Positions 13,901 through 24,600 of a DNA stretch of 64,000 bases are shown here, in pieces (within the stretch, counting starts at the first letter, position 1; each line of letters begins with the position of its first letter). The notes beneath the pieces are model-generated. The model had not been told where the DNA came from and searched no databases. It was given only the letters and a program-made list of their open reading frames with translations. This DNA is from Ovis canadensis (Eukaryota > Chordata > Mammalia > Artiodactyla > Bovidae). Location of the stretch: NCBI RefSeq assembly GCF_042477335.2, contig NC_091247.1:11025501-11089500 (forward strand), given 5' to 3'. The position numbers and the translations under genes were made by a program.

Positions 13901-15054
13901 TTTTGAATTGCCCTTTGGGTACTGAGTTCCACCCCCAGGCCTGCCTGGTTCATTGTCCAGGCTTCACCTGGCTTCCCACCAGTTCCATTTCTTTCTTCCT
14001 CTTCCACGAGCCACTTTGACCACAAGTATGGACACTTAGTCATGTCTCCAGCTGGCATTGACCCGCTGATTGAGCAGCCCGCAGGGGACTCCAAGTAGGG
14101 AGCTGGCTCCTGGGAGGAGATGTGGGTTGGATGCTGAGGCCAGAGTCCAGGGAGCTGCCTCTGCCCAGCGGTGCTGCCTCTGCCCAGCGGTCCTGCCTCC
14201 TGCCAAAGAGCAGGGAGCTGCCGTGGCTGTCCTGGTGATCTTGCCAGTCCCCGAGTAAGAGGGAGGGGAGAAGAGCCAGCAGCCCTCAGAATGCCCACCT
14301 CCACCCTCTGCGTGGTCCTTGCTGACCAAGCTGGGAGTGCCCAGAGGAGCAGGACTGGGAGATGGCTGCCAGTTGGCTGCTGGCCGCCTGCTAACTCCCA
14401 CCGAGGCCCATGGCAACCAAACTTATTTGTTTCAGGCTTTTCATCTTATAAAAGCTGTGTCAGTGTTGCTCAACTTTTCACAAGAGGAGGAGAACATGCT
14501 CAAAGAAACCCTGGAGTATAAGGTAGGGTTTCCTGGTCTGCTGTCTGCCTTCCAAAAACTAGTCAGTCATCCCAGCCCTGGCAGATGGGAGCAGTGCACG
14601 GCTGCCTTGTTAACCTTGGAAGGTGCCTCTGGATGATGAACTTGACTGGGGCAGTGCTGACTGAGAAGCCGCTCTGTGCCCACAGGTCTCTGCTATATTT
14701 GACTAACAGGCCTGTGACAGCACTTTCATTGGTATCACTTCATCAACAGCCCCAGGTCTGGTTGGCACCCAGACTTTTTAAAAAAGTAAAAAATACTCAT
14801 AAAGTACCTGCATAAAAGCTGTAATAGAAAACACTGAGCTGCTCCCAGCCAGAGTCAGGATGCGTGGAGGGCAGGAGGGGCCAGAAGGGCAGGATGGGAG
14901 GGGGCCTCTTTCAGCTCCTTCTGCACCCAGTCCTGGCTCCTCATCTCAGGAGCCTTTTTTGTTTCAAACACAGATGTCGTGGTTTGGGTCCAAGCCAGCT
15001 CCCAAGGGCAGCATCCGGCCATCCATCTCCAACCCTCGGACACCGTGGTCCTAG
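1876..15054 (+). CDS. GOLGA1: GOLGA1 (golgin-97), 3' part: 11 coding exons with GRIP domain
   Basis: Golgin-97 is a trans-Golgi coiled-coil tether that binds the small GTPase ARL1 through a C-terminal GRIP domain and captures endosome-derived carriers. The coding exons are 1876-1971, 2814-2963, 3486-3581, 7956-8045, 8979-9081, 9185-9345, 9723-9869, 13137-13196, 13721-13891, 14436-14522 and 14974-15054. All junctions are GT-AG and the phases agree. Together they give about 413 residues: Glu/Gln/Leu-rich heptad coiled coil, a linker ([14 protein letters not shown]), then GRIP ([16 protein letters not shown]) and the tail [10 protein letters not shown]. The order and sequence match human golgin-97 (767 aa, from memory), so about 350 N-terminal residues are left of the window. 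Nothing is broken. The introns carry CHR SINEs, a Bov-A2 and old L1 pieces. Identification is near certain. Confidence 0.97.
2814..2963 (+). CDS. GOLGA1: GOLGA1 coding exon
   Basis: Acceptor ccctcag and donor gtgagc flank 50 codons, phase 0. The product is Gln/Ala/Leu-rich coiled coil ([15 protein letters not shown]). GC content is far higher than in the flanking intron. Confidence 0.93.
3486..3581 (+). CDS. GOLGA1: GOLGA1 coding exon
   Basis: Acceptor tttgcag and donor gtattt flank 32 codons, phase 0. It encodes [13 protein letters not shown]...LELKKLK, a heptad coiled coil that matches the golgin-97 core in order. Confidence 0.93.
3632..3872 (-). repeat. CHR-type SINE (cetartiodactyl tRNA-Glu SINE)
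   Basis: It ends in tgagggaagtcc and contains cttcccagaccagggatcaaacc, the reverse of the CHR SINE promoter region. In the GOLGA1 intron, antisense. Confidence 0.75.
3873..7955. other. GOLGA1 intron sequence without a supported exon
   Basis: Apart from the SINE before it and an antisense L1 remnant at 5535-5690, this 4-kb stretch appears unique. A (GTTT)n run lies at 5766-5785. Open frames near 5032-5436 lack golgin-like coding and usable splice sites. Confidence 0.6.
5535..5690 (-). repeat. Diverged L1 fragment (antisense)
   Basis: 'attatggtcagataatattctgaatgatttcag ... tatcttggtaagt ... tgcacttgaaaaaa' parallels antisense L1 ORF2 text. Strongly mutated. Confidence 0.55.
7956..8045 (+). 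CDS. GOLGA1: GOLGA1 coding exon
   Basis: Acceptor attgtag and donor gtaggc flank 30 codons, phase 0. The segment [16 protein letters not shown] is one of the most recognisable golgin-97 stretches. It follows a 4.4-kb intron. Confidence 0.95.
8198..8330 (+). repeat. CHR-type SINE, sense
   Basis: 'ttctctggtggtcccgtggttagg ... ctggtcagggaactggatcccaca ... gtggtgtggccaag' is the CHR SINE head and body. It lies in the GOLGA1 intron after exon 7956-8045. Confidence 0.75.
8979..9081 (+). CDS. GOLGA1: GOLGA1 coding exon
   Basis: Acceptor tctccaag and donor gtgagg flank 103 nt. It encodes [15 protein letters not shown]...EILQLKK plus the first base of a split Gly codon (phase 1), completed by the next exon. 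Confidence 0.93.
9185..9345 (+). CDS. GOLGA1: GOLGA1 coding exon
   Basis: This exon starts after a 103-nt intron ending ctag. It completes the split Gly codon, encodes [15 protein letters not shown]...SASKPH and returns to phase 0 before gtgagt. It is GC-rich with several Ala/Glu codons. Confidence 0.93.
9723..9869 (+). CDS. GOLGA1: GOLGA1 coding exon
   Basis: Acceptor ctgtag and donor gtgagg flank 49 codons, phase 0. It carries a non-coiled linker ([14 protein letters not shown]) and then coiled coil [16 protein letters not shown], as in human. Confidence 0.94.
9988..10262 (-). repeat. Bov-A2 SINE (two Bov-A units)
   Basis: It starts with a gctgct run, then two related ~120-nt units each with tgactctgt/tgactctta, gaccccat, gcccaccaggct and gcaaga(a/g)tactggagtgg, joined by agtgaaagtgaag. 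Dimeric Bov-A structure is ruminant-specific. Confidence 0.85.
11417..11498. repeat. 40-bp tandem duplication
   Basis: 'agtggtctggctccttactgccct' begins at 11417 and again at 11457, with the following sequence also repeated with a few changes. Intronic in GOLGA1. Confidence 0.8.
12135..12255 (+). repeat. CHR-type SINE with A-rich tail
   Basis: 'gggaactccctggcagtccagtggttagg ... ccctggtcagggaactaag ... gtggtcaaaaaaaaaaa' is a well-preserved sense CHR SINE. In the GOLGA1 intron. Confidence 0.8.
13137..13196 (+). CDS. GOLGA1: GOLGA1 short coding exon (20 codons)
   Basis: Acceptor gatcacag and donor gtgagt flank 60 nt encoding [14 protein letters not shown]...KEL. A long open frame on the opposite strand (12686-13666) covers it, but this splice-bounded exon fits golgin-97. 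Confidence 0.94.
13721..13891 (+). CDS. GOLGA1: GOLGA1 coding exon: linker and first half of GRIP domain
   Basis: Acceptor tttttcag and donor gtaaag flank 57 codons. It encodes [14 protein letters not shown], a Ser/Thr/Asn-rich linker, then the GRIP start [16 protein letters not shown]. The Tyr in FEYL is the conserved GRIP residue needed for ARL1-dependent Golgi targeting in this family. Confidence 0.97.
14436..14522 (+). CDS. GOLGA1: GOLGA1 coding exon: second half of GRIP domain
   Basis: Acceptor tgtttcag and donor gtaggg flank 29 codons encoding [15 protein letters not shown] and [12 protein letters not shown]. This completes the GRIP helices. Confidence 0.97.
14974..15054 (+). CDS. GOLGA1: GOLGA1 terminal coding exon with stop codon
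   Basis: Acceptor aaacacag is followed by [14 protein letters not shown]...NPRTPWS and TAG at 15052-15054. The C-terminus matches human golgin-97 almost residue for residue. Confidence 0.97.
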   Translation: MSWFGSKPAPKGSIRPSISNPRTPWS

Positions 15055-17200
15055 GTGGCACTACCCAGGGATGGGGGCTCCAAGGGCTGACACTTTTTCT
15101 GTGAAAAGAACACTGACACACCCCAGTCCTAGTGGGTTTTTAATCACTGTAACTGCAGTATTTTGTACAAGCGTCTGAACATTGTTTACAAGACTTAAGG
15201 CCCACTCCTACAGACTGATACGAATCTCAGGAGGTCGCTGATCCTGACATCCTAGTTTCCGGAGAGCCCTGGCACAACCCACATTGCCACAGTGCTGCTA
15301 AAATCCCAGCTCTGGCCAGCACCCACCTGCACCTGAATCCTCTTTCAACGTTACCACTTAAAGCTGAAGCCCTCAGCCTGTGTCAGAGAGGAGGCAGCCA
15401 ATCCATCATGTGGTGATGACGCTGGACAGACAGGCCTTCGACATGGTGCCCAGCAGGGCAGACCCACCTGCTTCTGCCACAAAGAGCCAACTCAGTGAGG
15501 CTGGCTTTTTTCAACTCCCTTTCCCTGTTCGTATGTTTGGGTTCAGGTGAGTTAGAAGAGGCTTTTAAACACTTCCACCCAAGGAAACGTTATTGCACCT
15601 TGGTACTCAAACATCCTGGAACTTCAGATGTGTCCATCTCTAAGGTACTCCGGGGCCAGTGTGGATTAATGAATATGTGCACCTTTCTGACAGTATCTCA
15701 TTTTACTGAAGAAAACTAGCAAATGTGTAAAAAGATTCTTAGTACCAAATACACTCAATTGCCTTTTTAATGAATGTACTTGTGGTGGATAGGTTGCTGG
15801 TAAACCATTTTAAACTATTTTTTATAGCTAAAGTTCCTCACTATTATAAACATGTCTTCTGTATTACAAAATCCATTTAACTTGTGTTCTTAAAGGAAAA
15901 TCAGAGCATCAAGAGGAAATCATTTCTAAGATTGGGATCCGTGTCCCAATCTGCCTCCCTCTGAAGCAGTGGTGGTGTTTCACTTGCTTAGATCTTAATT
16001 CTGTTGTTATAACACTGAGCAAATGCTAATCAATGTTTTCTACTACTGAGGACAGTCTGCTGCATTCAAAGGAAGCCGCAGCTGCTCCTTGCCTCTCCCC
16101 AGCCTTGACCAAAATGGTGGAGGTGGACTGCCCTGTAAGTGGAGCCACCATCTCCCCATCACCGCATCCCCCCCACCCTGGATATTTAAGATGACACTAC
16201 ATTCACGTGTGGCGTCCAGGTGGCCCCTGCCTGGCTGCAGTACTTGACGACATGCAGATGGCTCTGGAAGTGACTGATGAAAACTCGTATTCATCATCAT
16301 TAAAGAAAAGGGAAATACTTGCCTTGGATAAGGCACACTTTCAGATCTAAAGGGAAACTGTATATTTATAGTTTGATGAAAGTTTTATTGGTTAAATAAA
16401 AAACTGAGTTAATAACTGGAGCTCCTAGATTTATCATCAGTTACCCAATGATGTTAGGTTTCTCAATTATGTTTAGGGCTAAAATATATATAAAATATAT
16501 CTCACAGGAAAGCAAGGATATGCAGTTAACGTAAGACAGTTCCATGGCCCTCGAAGTACCAGGCAAGGGCAGCATTACCCACACCCAGCTCGGACTCTGC
16601 TGCCCAGTGACACTTGTTACCTGCCTCCTCCTGCAGCTCCCCTGGCAGATGCGACCCGTGCCTAGGAGGCCGTTTCCCGTTATCTGGTGGGGACACAAAC
16701 CAGGAGTCCCTTCTGTTCCATCATTTTGACAAGTAGGAAGTAGCTCTTCCAGCTAAACAATTCCTTAAATTGGGTAGTTAGGGCTGCCAGAGGCGATCCC
16801 AGCACAGCCGTGGGAGCCCCCACCAACTCTTCTGTGGCCTCCCCAGCCCTTGAGCTGGTCTCGCCGCCCCCCACCCCCCACCCGCCAGCAGTTTTAGACA
16901 CAGTTGTGGGGCCCCCTATTTGGTCTGTACTTGCACAGGGAGGATTCGTTCTGATTAGGCTTTCCTCCTGCATGTTGAATTTCCTTCAGCTTTAAGAGGA
17001 AGAGTGGAGTACTCAAGTGATTTAATGCACTTTCACTTGTATAGAACATTCTGTGCTAGACAGTACATAGAGCCCTTTATATGAGCATCGGATCTTGATC
17101 TCACCCTCCATGTTGTAAATAGGGATCGTATTATCTAAAACTGCTGTAGAAAATTCATTTGTGGTGCAATACACTTGATTAAAGCCCTTCAACCCAGATG
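15055..17200 (+). other. GOLGA1: GOLGA1 3' UTR (distal end uncertain)
   Basis: This is unique, AT-richer sequence after the GOLGA1 stop with no coding signal. Candidate poly(A) signals are ATTAAA at 16308-16313, AATAAA at 16395-16400 and ATTAAA at 17178-17183. The true end cannot be fixed without RNA data. Spacing to the opposing ARPC5L 3' end is about 0.6-1.4 kb. Confidence 0.6.
16395..16400 (+). terminator. GOLGA1: Candidate GOLGA1 poly(A) signal AATAAA
   Basis: A canonical AATAAA lies 1.34 kb after the stop codon and is the only canonical hexamer I see on this strand before the ARPC5L 3' region. Position fits a 3' UTR end; not proven. Confidence 0.5.
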
Positions 17201-17779
17201 CAGTGCATTTTACTTGTCATCGGTTGGTGTGTCAGCATCTCCTTTTTGACTTGTTAAATTTAGTACATTGTGTCTTACTTGAAAACTTCAAGGCTAGCTT
17301 CAAGGACCTTAGAGCATTTGTCTTTCAGAAAGAACCTTCCCAGGTTAGGTTTGGGTGAGTAAATATATTTGTAATTTAATGAAGCCAGCAGCCTAGTCCT
17401 ACCTCCCAGGAAGGGTGGGGGTCCTGCAGAGGAGTTGGGAGGATTGTCACTTTGGTCAACATCCATCTCCAAGGCCCGCATGACTGGGAAGAGCTTCAGG
17501 AATACGAATGGGGTCCTAACCCATAACAGAATGCAGACTACAGCTCCATGTGCTTGCTAAAAAGGAAACAAAAGCATCTGCTCTTCAGACAGGCCCACTG
17601 TCAGCGGTTACAGGGAACAAAATGTGCCTTGTCTGTGTACAGGCTTGTTCCTACCTGTTTGTCTCTCCCTCCTGTAAAGAAAACCCCTCAGCATCACAGT
17701 CTTCCTGGCGAACAGCCAAGCCCAGCGTCCGGAGGGGTTGATGGGCACACCTGAGCCCACTCCCAGGACTCCCAAGTGC

Positions 17780-18567
17780 AATCACACAAACTGAAGACTT
17801 TATTAAATAAGCTCCAAAACTACATACAAATCAGAGGAGTAAAAACAATAGTTGTTCAGCAAAACATGTCTGTGTAGCAGCCAGCAGCACTGTGGCCCAG
17901 GCTCGAGGGACCGCTGCAGCCAGAGTGAGAACACCACGCTCGCTCCCAGGCAGCTCTGCAGGGAGTTTTGTCTGTCTACCACTCCACGTCCAGTTTCCAG
18001 AACAGGCCACCTCTGATCCATGACCATCCCATTTATTTCCCGTTCCTTTTATACACATGAAACACACGGCAGAGTATATACTAATAAGCCAAGAGCTTTA
18101 TTGATGCAGCAGGCACTTTACAATGAACCCAAAAGAGCCCGCCTTCTCTGGGAGGTCGGGGTGTCTGTACAAACCCTCGGGGGTTTCCGCTTCAAAAAAA
18201 AACCTAGCTCTCCCTTTTACCGCAGCCCTTGGATCTGCACCTGCCCAAACCACCCCTCCCTCCTTTTAAACAGGCAGTGCACACAGGTACCCCGGACCAA
18301 GGCGGGCCAGCCACTCTGGTAGAGTCACAATGTCAGTTCTGCGTTACTCGTGGACAAAGGCATAGACTATCAGATCCTGCAAAGGATTTATGAAAACAGT
18401 AAGACGATCTCTCCCTCCACCTTGAAAATAAAACACTTCAGCGGATGCAGGTCGTGAAATAGTTGACTTGGGAGTTCCGAGACAGGCGGCCCATTGTCAA
18501 TCCCTTCTTCGACAGCCTGTGCATCCAAAATTCTTCTCGAGGTAACATGAGTCTCTCTCTTTTTTTT
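17780..18567 (-). other. ARPC5L: ARPC5L 3' UTR with two candidate poly(A) sites
   Basis: Two AATAAA hexamers lie on this strand at 18102-18097 and 17804-17799. Each is followed by a GT-rich stretch (gtgtgtttcatgtgt; cagtttgtgtgattg) of the kind that promotes cleavage. Alternative 3' ends about 300 nt apart are therefore plausible. No coding signal. Confidence 0.6.
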
Positions 18568-18630
18568 TTAAACAGTCTTTCTTGCTGTAAGAACTCTTAT
18601 AATGGAGCCTAGTCCTCCTACTGCTAATGC
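18568..18630 (-). CDS. ARPC5L: ARPC5L coding exon 4 with stop
   Basis: After acceptor cctacag it encodes [14 protein letters not shown] and TARKTV, then TAA at 18570-18568. These are the same C-terminal residues as human ARPC5L. Confidence 0.95.
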   Translation of the reverse strand, partial: ALAVGGLGSIIRVLTARKTV

Positions 18631-21600
18631 CTGTAGGGGCAGCAAAAGAAAAGGTGTCAATTGAGACCTGGCTGGCCAAGGGGCTCCTAGCTTCTTGCCA
18701 GGGGAGACAGGACTACACTCCTGACCATGTCACAGATCTTCTGAAAAAGCATTCCTGCGAGAGCACAGAAGAGGTGTCAACAGGGCCTGCATTCGACGGA
18801 TCGAGCCCTTTCCTGGAACAAAGGGTCCCCAAAAGCTGTTGGCTCTTTAAGGCAGGAGAACTGGGCTTGCAACACTGTCACCAAGCTCACAGAGCCCCCC
18901 AGTTTCCCTTTGACAAGCTCACTGTATCCAGAAACAGCCCTAGGCCCTAAAACAGACACTAGCCCACTGCAGTGGAAATGTCCACAGGCTCATGCATCCG
19001 GCTGCCATGAAGGGACCAGAGAGCGTGGCCCCTCAGACGACTCCAAGGGCTTTGCTCAGCTCCCAAGCACCATGGCCACCTCCATTACGAAGCCCAGGAG
19101 CTCACCTTCTGGCAGGGCAGGCAGAACACCCACCAGCAGGACCAAAGGCCACAATTCAGCCCAGGCCTGAGGCTGGCCATGTGACTGACCCCTCAGTTAA
19201 GGGCCACTCCCTTAGTACTCGGCAGAGCCTTTCATGAGGGACACTGGCTTGACAAGAGGTGGCCCTCCCTCCACCCCCCTCCACCCCCCAACACCTTGTA
19301 CTAAAACAAAGGACAGGCCCAGCTTTTCCAGCTTCAGGAGGATGAAGGTCCTATTAAGAGACTGCCAAGGTATCTACCACTGTTTCTATGTGGGCTGGTG
19401 AGGTAAGGCTGGAGCAGGAAGCCCTCAGAGCTAACCGGAGGGCTCAGCCTGCATCTAAGGCCCAGGATCACCACCTCCGCCAGCCCAAAGAAAGTATGTC
19501 AAAGCCCTGCCACTAGCAAGCCTACCTGAACCTCACCAGCCAAGTTACAGGCCCCAAGGCCTCCCCGGCACAAACTCAGCTAAAGCAATGGCAATGACCA
19601 GAGATGGTGGACCCCTACCAGTGCTTCCTTGGGAGAGGAAAGTGCTCAGATGTTCCAGGTTGCTTGAGGCGTGGCCCTCATTCTCAACGGCCTATCAGAC
19701 CATCCTGTCTGTGTTTGGGACTGCCTGGCCTGTTGATCTGAACCCTGGGCTGGGGTGAGCCAGCGGGCAATGTGTTCACGTACCTTTTCATGCCACTGGA
19801 GTAACACTGCGCTGCTATTCTCTGTGGGCTTCTCAAACCCTTTATAAATGTACTTCATTAGCAAGTCAATGCCGTTTCTGTCCAGTGACTGCACAGCCTG
19901 CTCGATTTCGCTGCTCTTAAAGTTTGTAAGCACTTTCAGCACCACGCCCTGGGCCCGCTCCTACAGGGGAAAGAGAGAGGGAATGGGGTCTAGAGCCATG
20001 GCCCAGGCGTACCCACGTCCCGCACTGCAGGCTCTGAAACAGCAAACCAAGTAGTCAGAACTCATTAGGAACATTGCCCAATTTCTAATTCATTTGCAAT
20101 GCTTAAAAAAAAAAAAATATATATATATATAGTGAAATTTTTTTTTATTAAGTTTCAAAGTATCCCAAAGTATTCAAAGCCAATGATTTATTCCACTTAT
20201 CTGAGGGGAAATAAGCAGTTTACTGGGAAAAGAATCACTATTTCTGATGACGCCAGCAAGGCCTTAAATTCAACTCCCATATTTAAAAAACAAACAACAA
20301 ACCCCCACATAGCAAAAAGCAAGTTTCCTTGGCTGTACCTTCTGTGCTCACGCCCAGTGGAACAAAGGGGCCACTCCCCTCCACTTTTGAGAGGTGCAGT
20401 CATTGATTAAATCAAGATACCATCACAACACAGAAAAAACCCCAGCTCTAAAGAGACCCCTTTTCCCGGACCAAATTTTAGATAGCCTCACTGATGAGAT
20501 TTTAGGCAGCCTAACCGATGCGGTCTGCCCAAGTGTCTCATCTCACCTAGTTTTTAAGAGGCAGAAATCATAAAAGCACTGAAAATCCTTATGCAAATAA
20601 AGCCTATTCAATAGCTTATAAAAGCATAACCACTAAGTCCCATGAGGCAAGCTAATTTATAACTTTGTTCATCAGGAAGGGCTGGGCTGACTTCTCACCC
20701 CATGAGGCCTTGGGGAGGAATGAACATTTCTTTGGGGAGTGTTTACTACGAACACTGACAGCTTTGGTGTCAGGGGCGCCAGGCAGCTTCTGAGGAAACA
20801 CTGCGCGGAGCCAGCTCGCTTCCCTGGTAGAGGTCCACTGATGAAGAGATGAGACACCTGCTGTCCAGAGCCCCGGGAAGCTCATGCCCTGGTCCCAACA
20901 CCGCCCAGCAGCTCGACCCCCTTTACCTTCACGGCTTGATTCTTGGTGTTGACGGGAGAGTTCCGCAAGGCTGCGTGAAACGCCCGAAGCATGTCCCCTG
21001 TGCACTGGTGGTTAAGGACAACTCGCCTCAGCGTGTCCGCGCTTTTCTTAACAAACTCATTTCAGGAAGAGCTCAAGGGAGTAGTGACAAGTGCCATCTT
21101 ATCCACATCCAGCCCCCACCCACTGTGGCTTCCCCGTGGGCACCACCTGTTTAGAGGGCAGTCTATAGCTCTCCTTAGCCACAAGGAAGGCGGGAGGGGC
21201 ACCTCTGCCAAGCCTCTCCTTCTGCGGCCCCTAACCTTCCCCTTCAAAGCAAGTTTGGACATGGACTCGCTCCCTCCCAGGAGGAGGAATGAAGTTGCTG
21301 CCCCAGCAGGGTGACTTGCAGCAATATCTGACAAAGCTGGTTGACACCTACTTGGCACCGGGCCCCGTATCTGCCCTGCTAGACCCTCATGACCACTGTG
21401 TGAGGTTATCATTTTCATCTTCTCATTCTCCAAAGGGAAGAACGAAGGCACAGATGGAGGTCCCTAATTCTTAATCCAGTGTGTTAAACTATTAAAGAAA
21501 TTAAGATGTGCTAAAACTTTTATCTTCCAAAACCTACCCAAGTCAGTGCGGTCCCAACGGAGGGAAATTTAACAATCTCAAAGAACCGTCTGCCAAGGAA

Positions 21601-24600
21601 ACGAACCAAGCTTCCCCTCCCTGTTCCCCAAACCTTAGCTGGAGTCCTGACACACTCTTTGCTGAGCTCTGAATATCCAGCACGCAAAAGAAAATTACAA
21701 TCTGGGTTAGGTCCCTAAAGGTGACACCTATTTTAAACTGAATTACATCAGCTGACTTTCATTTCCTCATCCGAAACATCAGCTTCAGCCAAAAAGCTTC
21801 AAAAATAGAACAAGAGGTGGCTTCTGCCCAATCGGGTCTCTACTCCTGTTCATGCAGTGATACCCACGTGTGAACAGCCAGAACCTCCTGAGCAGAGCCG
21901 AGTGCCCAGTCTGCCCCACTGTGGCCTCCATCTTCAGTGAGTTGGGCCCACACCCCCAAGGTGGAGCCCCCTAGCACCTTGCAGGGCTGTGGTCCACTCT
22001 CTCACACCCTGTACCTGTCAGCTTTGGAATCCTTTCGCCCAGCCAGGCGCGGGCCAGTCTGATTATCAGTCACTGATAAAACTTCTACCTCAGAACTCTT
22101 TGTGAATTTGGCATCCCAGAGCAGTAAGCAGAGTCCCAGTAAGCTTCAGAGGAGCGCAACTGGCACTCTCCACTAACCAAGCATGGCTGGGAAACAGTAC
22201 TTCAGAAGATGAATAGGTAAGGGTAGGGTAACCAGTCCACAGAGGCAAAAAGACCCATGGCCCTGGCGTTCATCTCTGCAGCATCCCTCTGCCTATCATT
22301 CACTGTAGTGTTGAAAGGTAGGGGCCTTCAGGAGCTGAGGCAACTAGGGAGCAGGGAGGAGCATACCATCTATCAAGCTGGCCTCTGTCTAGGACAGCTT
22401 TAGCCCCTTCCAGAAAACCAGCTGCGGAAGCTGGGGAACGGTGCCCAGCTCCAGGTCTCCTCTAGATCAGGGTTTCTCAACCACAGCACTAATGACATTT
22501 TAGACCAGATGACTGATGTGGGGTCTGTCCTGTGCATCTTACAATATTGAGCAGCACCTCTGGCCTCCACGGACTAGATTCTAGTCGCACACCCCACAAA
22601 GTATCTCCAAACATGGACAAATTTCCTCAGGGGGAGGAGACTGCACAATCACTCAAAACTCTGCTCTGGACAGATCCTCGCTTCAGAGGACCAGAAGGGG
22701 TCTCAGCAGGAAGAAAAGGAACCAAGTCTCAGATATGTACCCAGGTGTTTTCACATGTCATCTCATTACTGCTAACAGTTCTTTGTGACAAGAATCATTA
22801 TTCTGATTTTAAAGGCAATGAATCTAAGGCTCAGAGAAGGAAAATGACCTGCTCAAAGTCACAAAGCTAAGCTGTCCAGATGGCCTTCAAACCCAAGCAT
22901 GCCTGAGTCCAAAGTCAAGCTCTTTCTACAACCCTCTGCAGCCACTCCCCTCCCCCCACCCCAGACCCAACTGGCATGCCCAGGATGCTTGCTGTGGGTC
23001 CAGTACCATTCTGAAGCCTTCTGGGATGCTATCTAGTAATGCTCCCATGGAACCTGTAAGCCCAGCTTGGTTCTCCTTTTAACAAAGGAGGCTACCAAGG
23101 TTCAGGGAGGGTAACTGACCTACTCAAAGTCACACAGCTATAGCATGACTGAGTTGGGTCTGTGTGGGTGCACAGCTCATGCTCTATTTCATCCATGACT
23201 AGCCTCCCTGTAACAGAACTAGGATGGGCCTACTCCCTACATTCTCCCACTCCAATCAACCAACCCCTATCCCTACTCCCCCCACCTCTGTTCCAAGACT
23301 CCTAGAAGCCTGCTCCACAGTTCTATAATCTAATCTAGATCCAATACCTGGCACACGGTAGGGACTCAGCAAATATTAGCTCCTTCTTCCTCCCTTCCTG
23401 GGCCCTGCTCAGTTCTCATTTGCTAACCTCTCTTTCCCAAATCCCAAAAGGTACACGCTCCATGGTAACAAGGTTTCTGACACTGCCATTAGTGGAGAAA
23501 CTACCATCCCGGTGTGCTAAGCCTAGGCTTCCAAGCAGCCTCAAGGAACCTATCATGTCAGGAGCGTACCAAGAGGTGACCTTCAACAAGTCCCTGCAGC
23601 ACTGGGACCAAGACAGCAGACCACCAGACCCCGCGCTCCCCTTCAGTGGATGATCTGGGCCACAGGTCTGATGCTGGAGTCTTTTTGCCAGTACCTGCCC
23701 ATGAGCCGGGTTCTGCACCACACTGCAGAATCAACCTTCCCTCATGGGGGCCATTCTCATGACCTCACTTCACCAATGGGGAAAGCGTGGTGATCCTGAC
23801 GGGGCAGGAAATAACAAGCTCGAATCCCCACCTTTGAAAATACATTTCTGTTCAAACAAAGAAAAGCTGAAGACATTTGTTTCAAAGGCACATTGGAGGA
23901 ACACTGCAGGACTCCTCCCAAAGGCAGTGAATGGGTTCGACTTCCCAAGCTGAGTCAACTGATAAAACACCCAGAACCTGATTTATATACAGTACAGCCT
24001 GAGCCTCCAACCCTGTCCTGGCCAGTAAGGGGGAGGTGGAGGCACTTCCTGTAACACCATTTGAATAAAGAAAAATCCTTCCTGTGAGAATAAGTCAGTT
24101 TCCTGTGCTCAAAGTGCTACAGGACCAAGCAGGCTGTGACAACCACCTCTATTTTTAATCTTGTTTTCTAAATGCTTGTTTTCTGTGACCACAAACAGTC
24201 ATTTCCAATCGTGGGGCTCTACTTTTATATCTCACTTTATGCTGCTTGGTTTTTCTTAGCTCTAAACAACTAGTTTTTTTCCACTGCTTCCTGCACAAGA
24301 AGGCTATCGGGGGGAGGGAGCCAAAACTCACTTGTTGAACGTGACTGAGACCACTGAGGTCCGAAACCCAATGGTCACAGGAAACTAAGAACAGGTGAGG
24401 AAGAGTGGCATTAAGCTGAAGGGTCAGAACGATTCTGAGGTGCGAGGTGAAATCTCAGACCTCAGGGCTGGACTAAGGCTGCAGCCTTCGCTCCCCCTTG
24501 GGTCCTTTCTTCCCAAGAACTGCCATCTACCACCTATTTTCAAGTGGTGCTGCAATCCAGCCCGAAAGGACTGTGCCTGGGAGCCGCCCTGGCTGCTCAA

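Noticed and set aside
20998-20999. AG at the start of ARPC5L exon 2 as a normal AG acceptor
   Set aside because: Using it shifts the frame by two bases and loses Gly-Asp-Met; the AC end fits the protein.
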